28,226 nucleotides of DNA, from the IMG/VR virus record IMGVR_UViG_3300009184_000157, positions 1 through 28,226 of that record. One strand, given 5' to 3'. The notes below the pieces were generated by a model. The model was not told where the DNA came from and did not search any database. It saw only the letters and a program-made list of their open reading frames with translations. Source of the DNA: a virus. The position numbers and the translations under genes are program-made. Each line of letters starts with the position of its first letter. Position 1 is the stretch's first letter. This document shows, one piece after another, positions 12,812 to 20,605 of this stretch.

Positions 12812-14821
12812 ATGGACATTGAACCCTACAAGAGCCTACGCACAATCATTCTTGAAGTGCAAGCAGTCGCAGCAAAACCCGCTGCCAAGACTCCTCACAA
12901 GGTAGGAGAACCGTGGCAGACTGCTAGTGGCAATTGGGGCGCAAAGAATGTCAAAGGGCAAACCGAATACTTTGACTCGGAAGACAACGCGAAGGCGTGG
13001 CTTGCTGGCAAGCCTGCTCCCGCAGGACGAGTAGAAAAGCCAGGCGACACCTCGCGCAAGGTTGAATTGGACGCGGACGGTTACGAAACGAAACCAGACA
13101 CGAAGGGAGCAGCACAGCCGAATGCAAAAACCACAGCAGTCGCAGGAGCAAAACCCACAGCCCAACCCACAACAGGAGGAGCAGGAACTCCCCAAGCGCA
13201 AGCGGTTCCCGCTAATACGCAGCGTACAGCACAACCGCAAGGTAGCCAAAAAGGTGCAGAACAAGCGCAGGTAGCCGCTGACACCGAACAGCACCCCGAA
13301 GTGGCGCGTGAGAATCCTGCAACGGAATTTGATTCGGAATTCAAACCTGATCCCAAGGCAACAGAAGCAGCCAAGACCAAGCGCGATGTTCGCAAGGCTA
13401 ACATTGTGGCAGCAGCCATCAAAGCCAAAAAGTTTGCAGGACCGAAAAGCAACGAAGACTCGGTGTTTGGTGATCCGAAGAAAGAACGTATGTTCATTGA
13501 TGAACTGAACCACGCTGCTCTGTCGGCTATGCGTGGAGAAGCAGCATACGACTTTGAGTTGTGTTCGCAGGCATTCGCTGATGTGGGCTTCTGCTTTGAT
13601 CCCAAGACCAAGAGCGGCGTGTCCAAGGGCATTCCTCGTGACCGTATGCCGCAGTTCTCGTCACAGGTTGATCCCAACCAAACCGACTCTCCTGCATTCA
13701 AGGCTCTCATGGCAGGCAAGGGATACACTTCTCCAGATCAGGTTACTCCCGAAGACCTGAAGGCTGAAGTCAACATGGAAAAGGAATTCCGCAAGGCTCT
13801 TGAGGATGACGGCTACGAAATCACGGAGCAGGATGCGCCTGTTACTTCACTGAAGCCCATTCAGGGACAGTTGAAGGGCGAGAAGATTGCAGGAATGTAC
13901 GGAACACTGCTTGCAGCACAGGAAGACGAAACATACGCCAAACAAGCCGCGCGTCTGCTTGAACCCATCTATGTTTCTGATGGCTATGTGATTGACGGTC
14001 ACCACCGTTGGGCAGCGCAGTGCGCGGTTGACATTGCCAACGGCGGCGGTGCAAACACCACCATGAAGACCCGCACGATTACCAAGGGCGGCAAGCCTGT
14101 GCCACCCGAAGACATCATCGCGTTCTCCAACAATTTCCAAAAGAGCGTGGGTCTACTGAGTCAGACTCGCGGCGGTGAAACAATTCCAGAGAAGAAACCA
14201 AAGACACAGAAGGAATGGAACATGAGCAAATTCGGCACAAAGCGTATACAGAATCTTGTTGAGTCGCTGAACGAAGCCGCCAAAGCCAAGTTCAAGAAGC
14301 CCCGAATTGCCAGTGACGAGCCAGACACATTCGGATACGGTGCGGTGCTTCAGCGCGGCAACAACGACCGCAAAGTGGACAAGAAGGGCAATCCTGTTGC
14401 ATCGCTTGCACAGCAGGTAAACCGCGATGCCCGTGCTAGTAACGAAGTTCAGAAGAACGAGAAGACCGCGCAGGATCTACTCGCTACCATGAACAAGAAG
14501 CCTGAAGGCACCACTTTTGAAATCTACGGCTCCAAGAACGGAAAAGAAACATCCGTGAAGGTAAAGAAGGTTCGCTACATGGGCAATGTGGTGTACATGG
14601 TGGGAACCAACGAAGTAGAGTTGCGCGTTGCAGGCACAGGGCTGCAAGTGATCGGCAAGAAGAGCCACCGTATGCTGCTTGATCGTGGCGCGGATCTGAT
14701 TTGGGAAAGCGCAGACTTTCTTGATGTGGGACGCGAAACCATCACCGAGATTCGCAAACTCACCAAGGATGAACTGAAAACCATCCGTCCCGGAATGACC
14801 AAGCCTGCTCCAAAGAAGTAA
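12812..14821 (+). CDS. Multidomain protein with ParB-like DGHHRW domain, 669 aa
   Basis: The leader MDIEPYKSLRTIILE-VQAVAA is a looser version of the capsid-targeting pattern. Residues 20-75 are a small domain, about 75-200 an Ala/Pro/Gln/Lys low-complexity linker. Around 345-405 lies a ParB/sulfiredoxin-like domain with YVIDGHHRWAA (DGHHRW at 395-400), a nucleotide- or DNA-binding motif in ParB-like nucleases. From residue 471 a further Met with AAGGAA upstream begins MSKFGTKRIQNLVESLNE-AAKAK, itself like a targeting and cleavage peptide, so the C-terminal 199 residues may be released or made separately. ParB-like nuclease or CTPase activity is not established. GGAG precedes the start. Confidence 0.77.
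   Translation: MDIEPYKSLRTIILEVQAVAAKPAAKTPHKVGEPWQTASGNWGAKNVKGQTEYFDSEDNAKAWLAGKPAPAGRVEKPGDTSRKVELDADGYETKPDTKGAAQPNAKTTAVAGAKPTAQPTTGGAGTPQAQAVPANTQRTAQPQGSQKGAEQAQVAADTEQHPEVARENPATEFDSEFKPDPKATEAAKTKRDVRKANIVAAAIKAKKFAGPKSNEDSVFGDPKKERMFIDELNHAALSAMRGEAAYDFELCSQAFADVGFCFDPKTKSGVSKGIPRDRMPQFSSQVDPNQTDSPAFKALMAGKGYTSPDQVTPEDLKAEVNMEKEFRKALEDDGYEITEQDAPVTSLKPIQGQLKGEKIAGMYGTLLAAQEDETYAKQAARLLEPIYVSDGYVIDGHHRWAAQCAVDIANGGGANTTMKTRTITKGGKPVPPEDIIAFSNNFQKSVGLLSQTRGGETIPEKKPKTQKEWNMSKFGTKRIQNLVESLNEAAKAKFKKPRIASDEPDTFGYGAVLQRGNNDRKVDKKGNPVASLAQQVNRDARASNEVQKNEKTAQDLLATMNKKPEGTTFEIYGSKNGKETSVKVKKVRYMGNVVYMVGTNEVELRVAGTGLQVIGKKSHRMLLDRGADLIWESADFLDVGRETITEIRKLTKDELKTIRPGMTKPAPKK
14222..14821 (+). 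other. Possible internal start / processed C-terminal product
   Basis: In frame with the 669-aa protein, ATG 14222 has AAGGAA about nine bases upstream. It would give a 199-aa product starting MSKFGTKRIQNLVESLNE-AAKAKF, with an SLNE-AA site matching the gp21 rule. This would give the C-terminal domain its own leader. It could equally be an internal protease site of the long protein. Confidence 0.4.
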
Positions 14822-14823
14822 AC

Positions 14824-15363
14824 ATGAAATCATTCAAGGATATCCGCGACCACGCATTCTGCTCCCTTCAAAGAATTGTCTTTGAGGAGTTTGACGCTGA
14901 ACTCACGGAAGAGCAGATTGTTTTAGATATGCCCTCGCTTTCCTACGAAGATGTGGTAGACTACCTTGACGAAAACGAGGTGGAGTGGGAAGAAAAGGAT
15001 GGTGTCATCTACATTCTTGACGCGGTGGAAGAAGCCGAGATCAGCATTGAAGACGATGACTCCGAAGAGATTGAAGAATCAGTTGACATTGAAGGCGAGA
15101 TGCTGAACGAGGTCGCTGCCAAACGCAAGATCGTGGTTCGCAAGGGACGCAAGAAGATACTGTTCAAGTGCGCTCCTGGCTTCAAGAAAAAAGGACCGCG
15201 TACTTGTGTGAAGCGGGCTACGGGTCAGTTGCGTAAAATGAAACTCACTGCCAAACGAGCAGCACGAAAGGCTCGCAGCAAGAGATCACAAGCCAAGAGA
15301 AAGCGTAAACTTTCCATGCGTAAGCGTTTGACATTCGGATTGCGTCCCCGAAAGAAGAGATAA
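14824..15363 (+). CDS. Acidic/basic proprotein; basic C-terminal half likely a DNA-binding head protein
   Basis: The 179-aa product (start MKSFKDIRDHAF) is split sharply by charge. Residues 1-96 contain about 35 Asp/Glu. Residues 97-179 contain about 38 Lys/Arg and no acidic residue (KIVVRKGRKKILFKCAPG, then an Arg/Lys-rich helix). The boundary reads GEMLNE-VAAK, a fit to the T4 prohead protease rule (L-x-E). Cutting there would remove an acidic pro-part and release a strongly basic peptide able to bind packaged DNA. The C-terminal KCAPGFKKKGPRTCV pattern recurs in T4-like phage proteins of unknown role. No good Shine-Dalgarno; it follows the previous stop by two bases. Confidence 0.8.
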   Translation: MKSFKDIRDHAFCSLQRIVFEEFDAELTEEQIVLDMPSLSYEDVVDYLDENEVEWEEKDGVIYILDAVEEAEISIEDDDSEEIEESVDIEGEMLNEVAAKRKIVVRKGRKKILFKCAPGFKKKGPRTCVKRATGQLRKMKLTAKRAARKARSKRSQAKRKRKLSMRKRLTFGLRPRKKR

Positions 15364-15366
15364 ACC

Positions 15367-16206
15367 ATGATACAGCATGAGCAGACCGACAATGGTGGGT
15401 CGGTTACAGTGAAGTCCTCTCAAGGACTGGCTTCGGTTTCGTATTCGTACTCCAACTCCGAGTCCACCCTTTCCCTGTGGTGCAGTGCATCGGATGCGTC
15501 CACTCCAAAACTAGTGAATGCAGTTGTGGAAAGCCTCACGGAGCGATTCTCTCCCACGGTGCTGTGTGTGTCTGCCAAGCACACTGAAACCCGCTACACA
15601 CCCAAAGTGCATTCCCTGTTCAAGTGTTGGAGCAATCCGCACCAATCGGTGTACGCCGAAGCATTCAATTCGCGGGATATGTTCAATCGCATATGCAGTC
15701 TGTCATATGCCATGCACAACACCGACATCGTGAAAGTCACTGGCGAAGACATGAAGTTCTACGAGTACCGTGCTGTAATGAACGATCTCCGCAAGAAGAC
15801 CACGCCGTTTGAGTTCTTGTCCATCAAGGAAGAGTGCGACTACAGCATCAAGAGTACATCTGCTGCGTGTGTGGACGCACTGCTTCGCTCTGCTACCGCT
15901 GCACTGGACTGCTTGACTCAACGACAACAGCAGCCGTTCCGTGAAGCACTCGCATCACTTGCTTTGCGTCAGTCCCGTGAGCGTGGATTTGACACAAAGT
16001 ACTCGTATATTCAAGAAGCCACCACCGCGATTCTGTTGCCAGCAGTGGTGCGCCTTGGCAGCGCACACCCGTTCACGCAAAACATATTTTCGGAATTCTC
16101 TGCTGCGGCATCGGAATATACAGGTGCGTGTACAGAGTTCATTTCTGAATACGCCGAAATATTGGACAGCAATTCCTCAAATCCCGATTACCCCCCTACA
16201 TACTAA
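15367..16206 (+). CDS. Hypothetical 279-aa protein
   Basis: The product begins MIQHEQTDNGGSVTVKSSQG. Its first third is Ser/Thr/Val-rich and beta-like, and the rest is mainly alpha-helical (LVNAVVESLTERF, ALLRSATAALDCLTQ) with six or more scattered Cys. I see no catalytic motif, signal peptide or transmembrane segment. It starts four bases after the previous stop with at most a weak AAGAGA Shine-Dalgarno and is followed by a short gene with AGGAG. It lacks the F-x-x-Y-L-x-E leader of many neighbours. Family unknown. Confidence 0.65.
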   Translation: MIQHEQTDNGGSVTVKSSQGLASVSYSYSNSESTLSLWCSASDASTPKLVNAVVESLTERFSPTVLCVSAKHTETRYTPKVHSLFKCWSNPHQSVYAEAFNSRDMFNRICSLSYAMHNTDIVKVTGEDMKFYEYRAVMNDLRKKTTPFEFLSIKEECDYSIKSTSAACVDALLRSATAALDCLTQRQQQPFREALASLALRQSRERGFDTKYSYIQEATTAILLPAVVRLGSAHPFTQNIFSEFSAAASEYTGACTEFISEYAEILDSNSSNPDYPPTY

Positions 16207-16218
16207 CAGGAGACTACC

Positions 16219-16398
16219 ATGACAGACATGAGACAATACCTTGCGTGGGTCAAGCAAAACCAACAGAACAATCCTGAATGGCGTGATGCCAACAAGTGGC
16301 AGAACCGCAATCAGACTCCCGTGAACACTCCAAAGCCAGCACAGCCGAACGGCTTGCCTGAAGGCACGGAAATTGTGGACGAAACACCCAAAGAGTAA
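16219..16398 (+). CDS. Small hypothetical protein, 59 aa
   Basis: This short gene reads MTDMRQYLAWVKQNQQNNPE and ends VDETPKE. The AGGAG Shine-Dalgarno, 12-base gap from the previous stop and two-base gap to the next start make it a credible gene in the series. The body is Asn/Gln/Pro-rich and hydrophilic. MRQYLAW loosely echoes the leader motif of the neighbours but lacks a Glu at the cut position. Function unknown. Confidence 0.65.
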   Translation: MTDMRQYLAWVKQNQQNNPEWRDANKWQNRNQTPVNTPKPAQPNGLPEGTEIVDETPKE

Positions 16399-16400
16399 AC

Positions 16401-17069
16401 ATGAAGACTTTTCAGCATGAATTTGTGACGCTAAACGAAAACATAGAAAGCGTAGAAAGCGGCAGCGGCAGGAGATACAGCACTCCTGACGGTATTTTTC
16501 CGTCTGTTACCACCGTGACAGGATGGAAGAAGCGTGCTTTTTTTGCCAAGTGGCGGCGTGAGAACCCTGAAGAATCCAAGCGAGTACTATCCCGTGGAAC
16601 CAAACTACATTCGCTCATTGAAACCTATCTCCTCAACGCTCTTACGCCAACTGCGATCACGGAATCGGAGGGAACTACAGAGAGGGACTTATTTGTGTCG
16701 ATGCAGCAAGAGATTGATCGTATCGGGACGATCTACGCCATTGAAGTGCCACTGTGGTCGAAGAAGGTGGGTCTTGCGGGGCGGACGGATTGTATCGGTG
16801 AGTTTGACGGCGTTCCATCGGTCATTGATTTCAAATCTTCCAATTATCCAAAATCCGAGGACGCGATTCAAGACTACTTCATGCAAGCCACCGCGTATGC
16901 GCTCATGTGGCAGGATCGTACTGGGCAGGAATTGCGAAATATTGCCATTCTGATTGGTGTGGAGGACGGTGGCTGTCAGGTGTTCACCGCCGATCCACGG
17001 GACTATGTGCCTGATCTAGTGGAAGCCATACAGACCTATCGTGCCGAGCAGCCTGTCCGCGTTTCCTAA
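16401..17069 (+). CDS. PD-(D/E)XK exonuclease, MGME1/Cas4-like
   Basis: The 222-aa product has the usual ordering of a RecB-type nuclease. There is a Tyr-x-x-Pro-Asp-Gly entry segment with FPSVTTVTGW (33-42), the GTKLHSLIE helix (66-74), AGRTD (D130), IDFKSS (D143 and K145 of the (D/E)XK core), and QATAY (162-166). This fits ssDNA exonucleases of the MGME1/Cas4/RecB group found in many tailed phages. The N-terminus MKTFQHEFVTLNE-NIES resembles a capsid-targeting peptide (T4 internal proteins start with similar MKTYQEF), though with looser spacing. No strong Shine-Dalgarno. The TAA stop forms part of the next promoter box. Confidence 0.87.
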   Translation: MKTFQHEFVTLNENIESVESGSGRRYSTPDGIFPSVTTVTGWKKRAFFAKWRRENPEESKRVLSRGTKLHSLIETYLLNALTPTAITESEGTTERDLFVSMQQEIDRIGTIYAIEVPLWSKKVGLAGRTDCIGEFDGVPSVIDFKSSNYPKSEDAIQDYFMQATAYALMWQDRTGQELRNIAILIGVEDGGCQVFTADPRDYVPDLVEAIQTYRAEQPVRVS

Positions 17070-17072
17070 ATA
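17066..17072 (+). promoter_or_regulatory. CTAAATA late-promoter-like box
   Basis: TTTCCTAAATACGG spans the TAA stop of the exonuclease gene (17067-17069) and stands 19 bases before the TTG start at 17091. The promoter core and stop codon share bases, as also seen at 28094. Confidence 0.62.
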
Positions 17073-17090
17073 CGGAAGCGGAGGACACTT

Positions 17091-18299
17091 TTGATACGAT
17101 TCACGCAACACCTAACAGAAGCCGTAAAAGCCTCCAGTGGCAAGAATGTCCACTTGGAGCATCTAGAGGACGAAATCCTCAACAACGGCTACGCAGGCTT
17201 TAAAGCCGCTGTGTCGGCTATTCGTGGTGTAGCCGATTCGCTGTCTGCCACCGCGCCGAGCAGTCACGAAATCACCGTGAAGTGGGACGGCGCACCCGCC
17301 ATCGTTTGTGGCATTGACCCGTCTAGCGGCAAGTTCTTTGTGGGCACGAAGAGCGTGTTCAATGTGACTCCCAAACTGAACTTCACCAACGCAGACATTG
17401 ACGCGAACCATCCATCGGTGGGTCTAAACGAAAAACTGAAACTCGCACTACAGTACTTGCCCAAACTAGGCATCAAGGGCATCTTGCAGGGCGATCTCAT
17501 GTTTGACAGCGGCTCTCTTGTCCGCACAAAGATTGACGGCAAGCCCATGCTGACCTTTACGCCCAACACCATTACCTACGCGGTGGAGCCTGGCAGTCAC
17601 TTGGGCAAGCGCATCTTGGGTGCAAAGATGGGCATCGTGTTCCACACAGCATACGAAGGCACTAGCATTGCCACCGCAACCGCCAAGTTCAATCCTGATT
17701 TGAGTGGACTGCGGAACACGAAGGATGTGTGGTTTGACAACGCCACTCTGCGAATCGCGGACGGCAGCGGCTTGTTCTCACCCGATGACCGCAAAGACCT
17801 TGAGTCGGCTATTGCAAAGGTTGAAGAAGCGGCTGCTGCACTCAAGACTACCATGAACGCCATCGCAAAGAATCAGGGCGTGAAAGACGCAATCAAAATG
17901 TATGTGAACTCGCTTGTGTCGCAGGGCAGTCTTAGTTCACACGCTGATGTAAACGATATGCTTGCGTTTCTTGGAGCCAAAGCCCAAGCCAAGCGCAAGA
18001 CCAAGATGACCAAGCCCACGCCAAGCATGGAGTGGATCAAGCGCAATCGCAATCAGATTGCTCGGGTATTCGCACTACATAATCAGTTGGCACAACTCAA
18101 ACTGGTTGTGGTGAAGAAACTCGCGTCCATGTCAGGCAAGATCGGAACATTCATCCGTGACGGCAAGGGCTACCGAGTCACAGCACCCGAAGGATTTGTA
18201 GCCATTGACCGCATGAGCAATGCGGCAGTGAAACTGGTAGATCGCCTTGATTTTTCGCGCAGCAACTTCACAGTGCCGAAAAATTGGGGCAAAGACTAA
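17091..18299 (+). CDS. Ligase-superfamily nucleotidyltransferase-like protein with capsid-targeting-like N-terminus
   Basis: I use the TTG at 17091, six bases after GGAGG, giving (L/M)IRFTQHLTE-AVKASS, a leader with Ala after the predicted cut. Residues 62-70 read TVKWDGAPA, the K-x-D-G motif I of DNA/RNA ligases and capping enzymes (Lys64 would carry the nucleotide). Downstream candidates for other motifs are ILQGDLMF (131-138), TFTPNTITYAV (155-165) and KMGIVFHTAYEG (179-190). The C-terminal 150 residues are helical and basic. It lies next to a nucleotidyltransferase gene. Whether it ligates nucleic acid or only uses the fold is not known; related phage proteins are usually left unnamed. 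Confidence 0.75.
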   Translation: MIRFTQHLTEAVKASSGKNVHLEHLEDEILNNGYAGFKAAVSAIRGVADSLSATAPSSHEITVKWDGAPAIVCGIDPSSGKFFVGTKSVFNVTPKLNFTNADIDANHPSVGLNEKLKLALQYLPKLGIKGILQGDLMFDSGSLVRTKIDGKPMLTFTPNTITYAVEPGSHLGKRILGAKMGIVFHTAYEGTSIATATAKFNPDLSGLRNTKDVWFDNATLRIADGSGLFSPDDRKDLESAIAKVEEAAAALKTTMNAIAKNQGVKDAIKMYVNSLVSQGSLSSHADVNDMLAFLGAKAQAKRKTKMTKPTPSMEWIKRNRNQIARVFALHNQLAQLKLVVVKKLASMSGKIGTFIRDGKGYRVTAPEGFVAIDRMSNAAVKLVDRLDFSRSNFTVPKNWGKD

Positions 18300-18341
18300 C
18301 GAGCAGTTGGTTCAGGAAGTGCAATATCGGAGGTGATCCCC

Positions 18342-19385
18342 GTGGCTAAACAGCAAGAGAAATCTAAGTCTGCGCGACCAGGCAAAACCATCGTGGTAGC
18401 CTTCGGTCGCTTTCAGCCACCAACTTCAGGACACCAACTGCTCGTTGACACTTTGGTAGAGGCTGCGAAGAAACACGGCGCAGAACACGCCATGTTCAGC
18501 AGTCGTACCAACGACCCTAAAAAGAATCCTCTAACCCCCAAGCAGAAGTTTCACTATCTGAAAAAGTTCTTTCCTGAAGCCAACTTTATTGATAATGCAA
18601 ACATCAAGAATCCCGTGGATATGTTGTATTGGCTGGCTAAAAAGGGATACGACCATGTGCTGATTGTGGGTGGACAAGACCGTGCAGGCGAGTACGATGC
18701 CTTCAAAAAGTTTATGAGTCCCAAAAGCAAGGAACCGCTGAAACTGAAATCCATCAATGTGATCAGCGCAGGGCAGCGCGATCCCGATGCGGGTGGTGTG
18801 CAAGGCATGAGCGCGTCCAAACTCCGTGCAGCGGTGGCTGCGGATGACTTTGCCACATTCAAGACGGGTATGCCCCGCCGTGCCAACGCAAGCGACATCA
18901 AGTCGCTGTTCTCCGATCTGAAGAAGGGCATGAGAACCGTTCGCAAAGAAGACATCAACTACACCGACATCTACTCGTCAGCGGCTTTGCGCCTCATGGA
19001 GAGCGACAAGTACAAGCGGCGACCCGATACGCCGGGGCAGACAGGCGGCTTCTCCAAGCACAATAAAATATACCCTATCCCACCGTGCAAGATTGACGAA
19101 GACTTGGCGCGGTGGTTCAAAGAGAAATGGGTGAACATTGGCGGCAAAAAGGACAAGTCGGGGCACTATCCGCCCTGTGGTCGCCACGACACTTCCACGG
19201 GCAAGTACCCCAAGTGCCGTCCTGCTCGTAAAGTAAGCAGCGAAACGCCTAAAACGGTGGGTGAAATGACCCCAAAGGAGCGGAAACGGGCGGTAATTCA
19301 AAAAAGACGAGCCGAGCCTGAAACGCAAAGAAGCGGAAAAGGCAACGCTCCGCACATGACGAGCCACCTGAAAAAATCTAAATAA
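18342..19385 (+). CDS. GRFQPPTSGH nucleotidyltransferase fused to a Cys-rich WxxEKW domain
   Basis: The GTG at 18342 is chosen because a near-perfect GGAGGTGATC Shine-Dalgarno stands five bases upstream; an in-frame GTG at 18333 lies inside that site. Residues 16-160 form a HIGH-type adenylyl/cytidylyltransferase: GRFQPPTSGH (22-31), SSRTNDPKKNPL, VGGQDR, and GMSASKLRAAV as the ISSTxxR-like motif. The C-terminal part (about 235-300) has ARWFKEKWVNIGG, then PPCGRHDTSTGKYPKCRPA, a small Cys-containing domain I recognise from phages and giant viruses (DUF5872-type; name given from memory). A role in NAD or RNA-end chemistry beside the ligase-like gene is inference. Confidence 0.82.
   Translation: MAKQQEKSKSARPGKTIVVAFGRFQPPTSGHQLLVDTLVEAAKKHGAEHAMFSSRTNDPKKNPLTPKQKFHYLKKFFPEANFIDNANIKNPVDMLYWLAKKGYDHVLIVGGQDRAGEYDAFKKFMSPKSKEPLKLKSINVISAGQRDPDAGGVQGMSASKLRAAVAADDFATFKTGMPRRANASDIKSLFSDLKKGMRTVRKEDINYTDIYSSAALRLMESDKYKRRPDTPGQTGGFSKHNKIYPIPPCKIDEDLARWFKEKWVNIGGKKDKSGHYPPCGRHDTSTGKYPKCRPARKVSSETPKTVGEMTPKERKRAVIQKRRAEPETQRSGKGNAPHMTSHLKKSK
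19378..19384 (+). promoter_or_regulatory. CTAAATA late-promoter-like box
   Basis: AAATCTAAATAAAGG overlaps the final codons of the nucleotidyltransferase gene and precedes the ATG at 19406 by 21 bases, with CAGGAGA between as Shine-Dalgarno. Confidence 0.6.
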
Positions 19386-19405
19386 AGGGACAACAGGAGA
19401 CACAC

Positions 19406-20596
19406 ATGGACCCAATGGGCAAAAATTCCGCTATCTCGTCTAAACTAAACACCCTTCTACGGATGGGCTTGGTGTCCAAGAACAATGTGCGCCGTGCCAT
19501 GACCCTGTTTGCTGATCCCGACAAGGCACTCAAGAATCCTGCGTACCGCACTCTCATGCAGGAAATCATGGTGGATGTTGTGGATCGGGTTGTGAACAAC
19601 AAAAGCCTGTACACCACCATGCGTGCTACCCTTGCAAAAGAGCCTGCCACTGTGATTGAGGATGTGGAGAAAGAGCGCACCAAGACGCTGCTCCGCACCG
19701 GACTTGTCAAGAAGAAGGATATTGTTGCTGCCCGCCGAGCCTTGGAGGCTCCCACTACGGCTACCGCAAAGACTATGGGTGCGTCCAAAGTGTACCGCGA
19801 CATGATGATTGACATGATGGACTCAATGGTCAAGAAGATCACTGGCTCACCCGTGCTGTTCAACGCTTTCAAGAAAACAATGGGCAATCCATTGGAAGAC
19901 ATTGAAGAGTCGTTTGAAGTTCCCAATGCAGAAACTCTGCAAGAGTTTTTCTTGGTTGAAGACGCACAGACTCTGCTTGAAAAGAACAAGCCAACAAATC
20001 CCGAACTGTGGTCGCAAGCCAAGAGCAAGGCGCGTTCCAAATTTGATGTGTACCCTTCAGCCTACGCCAATGGTTGGGCTGTGAAGTGGTACAACGAACA
20101 GGGCGGGGGTTGGAAGAGCGTGAGCGAAGGCAAGTCATTCTTCAACTTCGTGGACGAGTTGGACGAGGAGATCACTCCTGCTCGTCAGGCTGTGATTGAC
20201 CGCGAAAAGGAAAAGGCTTCAAAGGCTCTGAACAAGGGCAAGACAGCGGCTGAACGCGACAGAGGATACGCCCGTGGTTCGCGCATTAACTACCTTGAAC
20301 TCGTACACAAGTACGGACGCAAGTCGGACAAAGAAGGCAGTCCGTATCAGGTAAACAAGCGTGAACTGAACAAGTGGCGCAAGTCTGAACATGGCATGAG
20401 AAAGAAAGCCGTTACAGTAGATGAGGGCATAGTAGGAATCGCTGCTGCTGCTGCTGCGGCTGCTTCGGTAAAGAAGAGAGAAGAAGAAGCCCGCCGCTCC
20501 GCAGAAAACAAGAAAAAGCAAGACGCAAATCGTAAAAGCAAAGACGATTACTATTCGCAAGGATCGAAACATTCAATAAATGCAGACGATTATTGA
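19406..20596 (+). CDS. 396-aa protein with tandem N-terminal repeat and NGWAVKWY domain
   Basis: Residues 15-79 (LNTLLRMGLVSKNNVRRAMT..YRTLMQEIM..) and about 90-160 (TKTLLRTGLVKKKDIVAARR..YRDMMIDMM..) are two copies of one helical unit. Residues about 195-237 hold PELWSQAKSKARSKFDVYPS, then ANGWAVKWY and GGGW, a small domain seen elsewhere in phage and giant-virus proteins. Between them LQEFFLVE-DAQ (about 172-182) is a possible protease site. An alanine run (encoded by GCT/GCG repeats near 20440) and a Lys/Arg/Glu-rich tail end the protein. Shine-Dalgarno CAGGAGA. Likely virion-packaged or scaffold-like; function unknown. Confidence 0.73.
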   Translation: MDPMGKNSAISSKLNTLLRMGLVSKNNVRRAMTLFADPDKALKNPAYRTLMQEIMVDVVDRVVNNKSLYTTMRATLAKEPATVIEDVEKERTKTLLRTGLVKKKDIVAARRALEAPTTATAKTMGASKVYRDMMIDMMDSMVKKITGSPVLFNAFKKTMGNPLEDIEESFEVPNAETLQEFFLVEDAQTLLEKNKPTNPELWSQAKSKARSKFDVYPSAYANGWAVKWYNEQGGGWKSVSEGKSFFNFVDELDEEITPARQAVIDREKEKASKALNKGKTAAERDRGYARGSRINYLELVHKYGRKSDKEGSPYQVNKRELNKWRKSEHGMRKKAVTVDEGIVGIAAAAAAAASVKKREEEARRSAENKKKQDANRKSKDDYYSQGSKHSINADDY

Positions 20597-20605
20597 GATC
20601 CATCC

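Noticed and set aside
20440-20466. GCT/GCG repeat as a phase-variation tract
   Set aside because: The trinucleotide units keep frame and encode an alanine run, so length changes would not switch the gene off.
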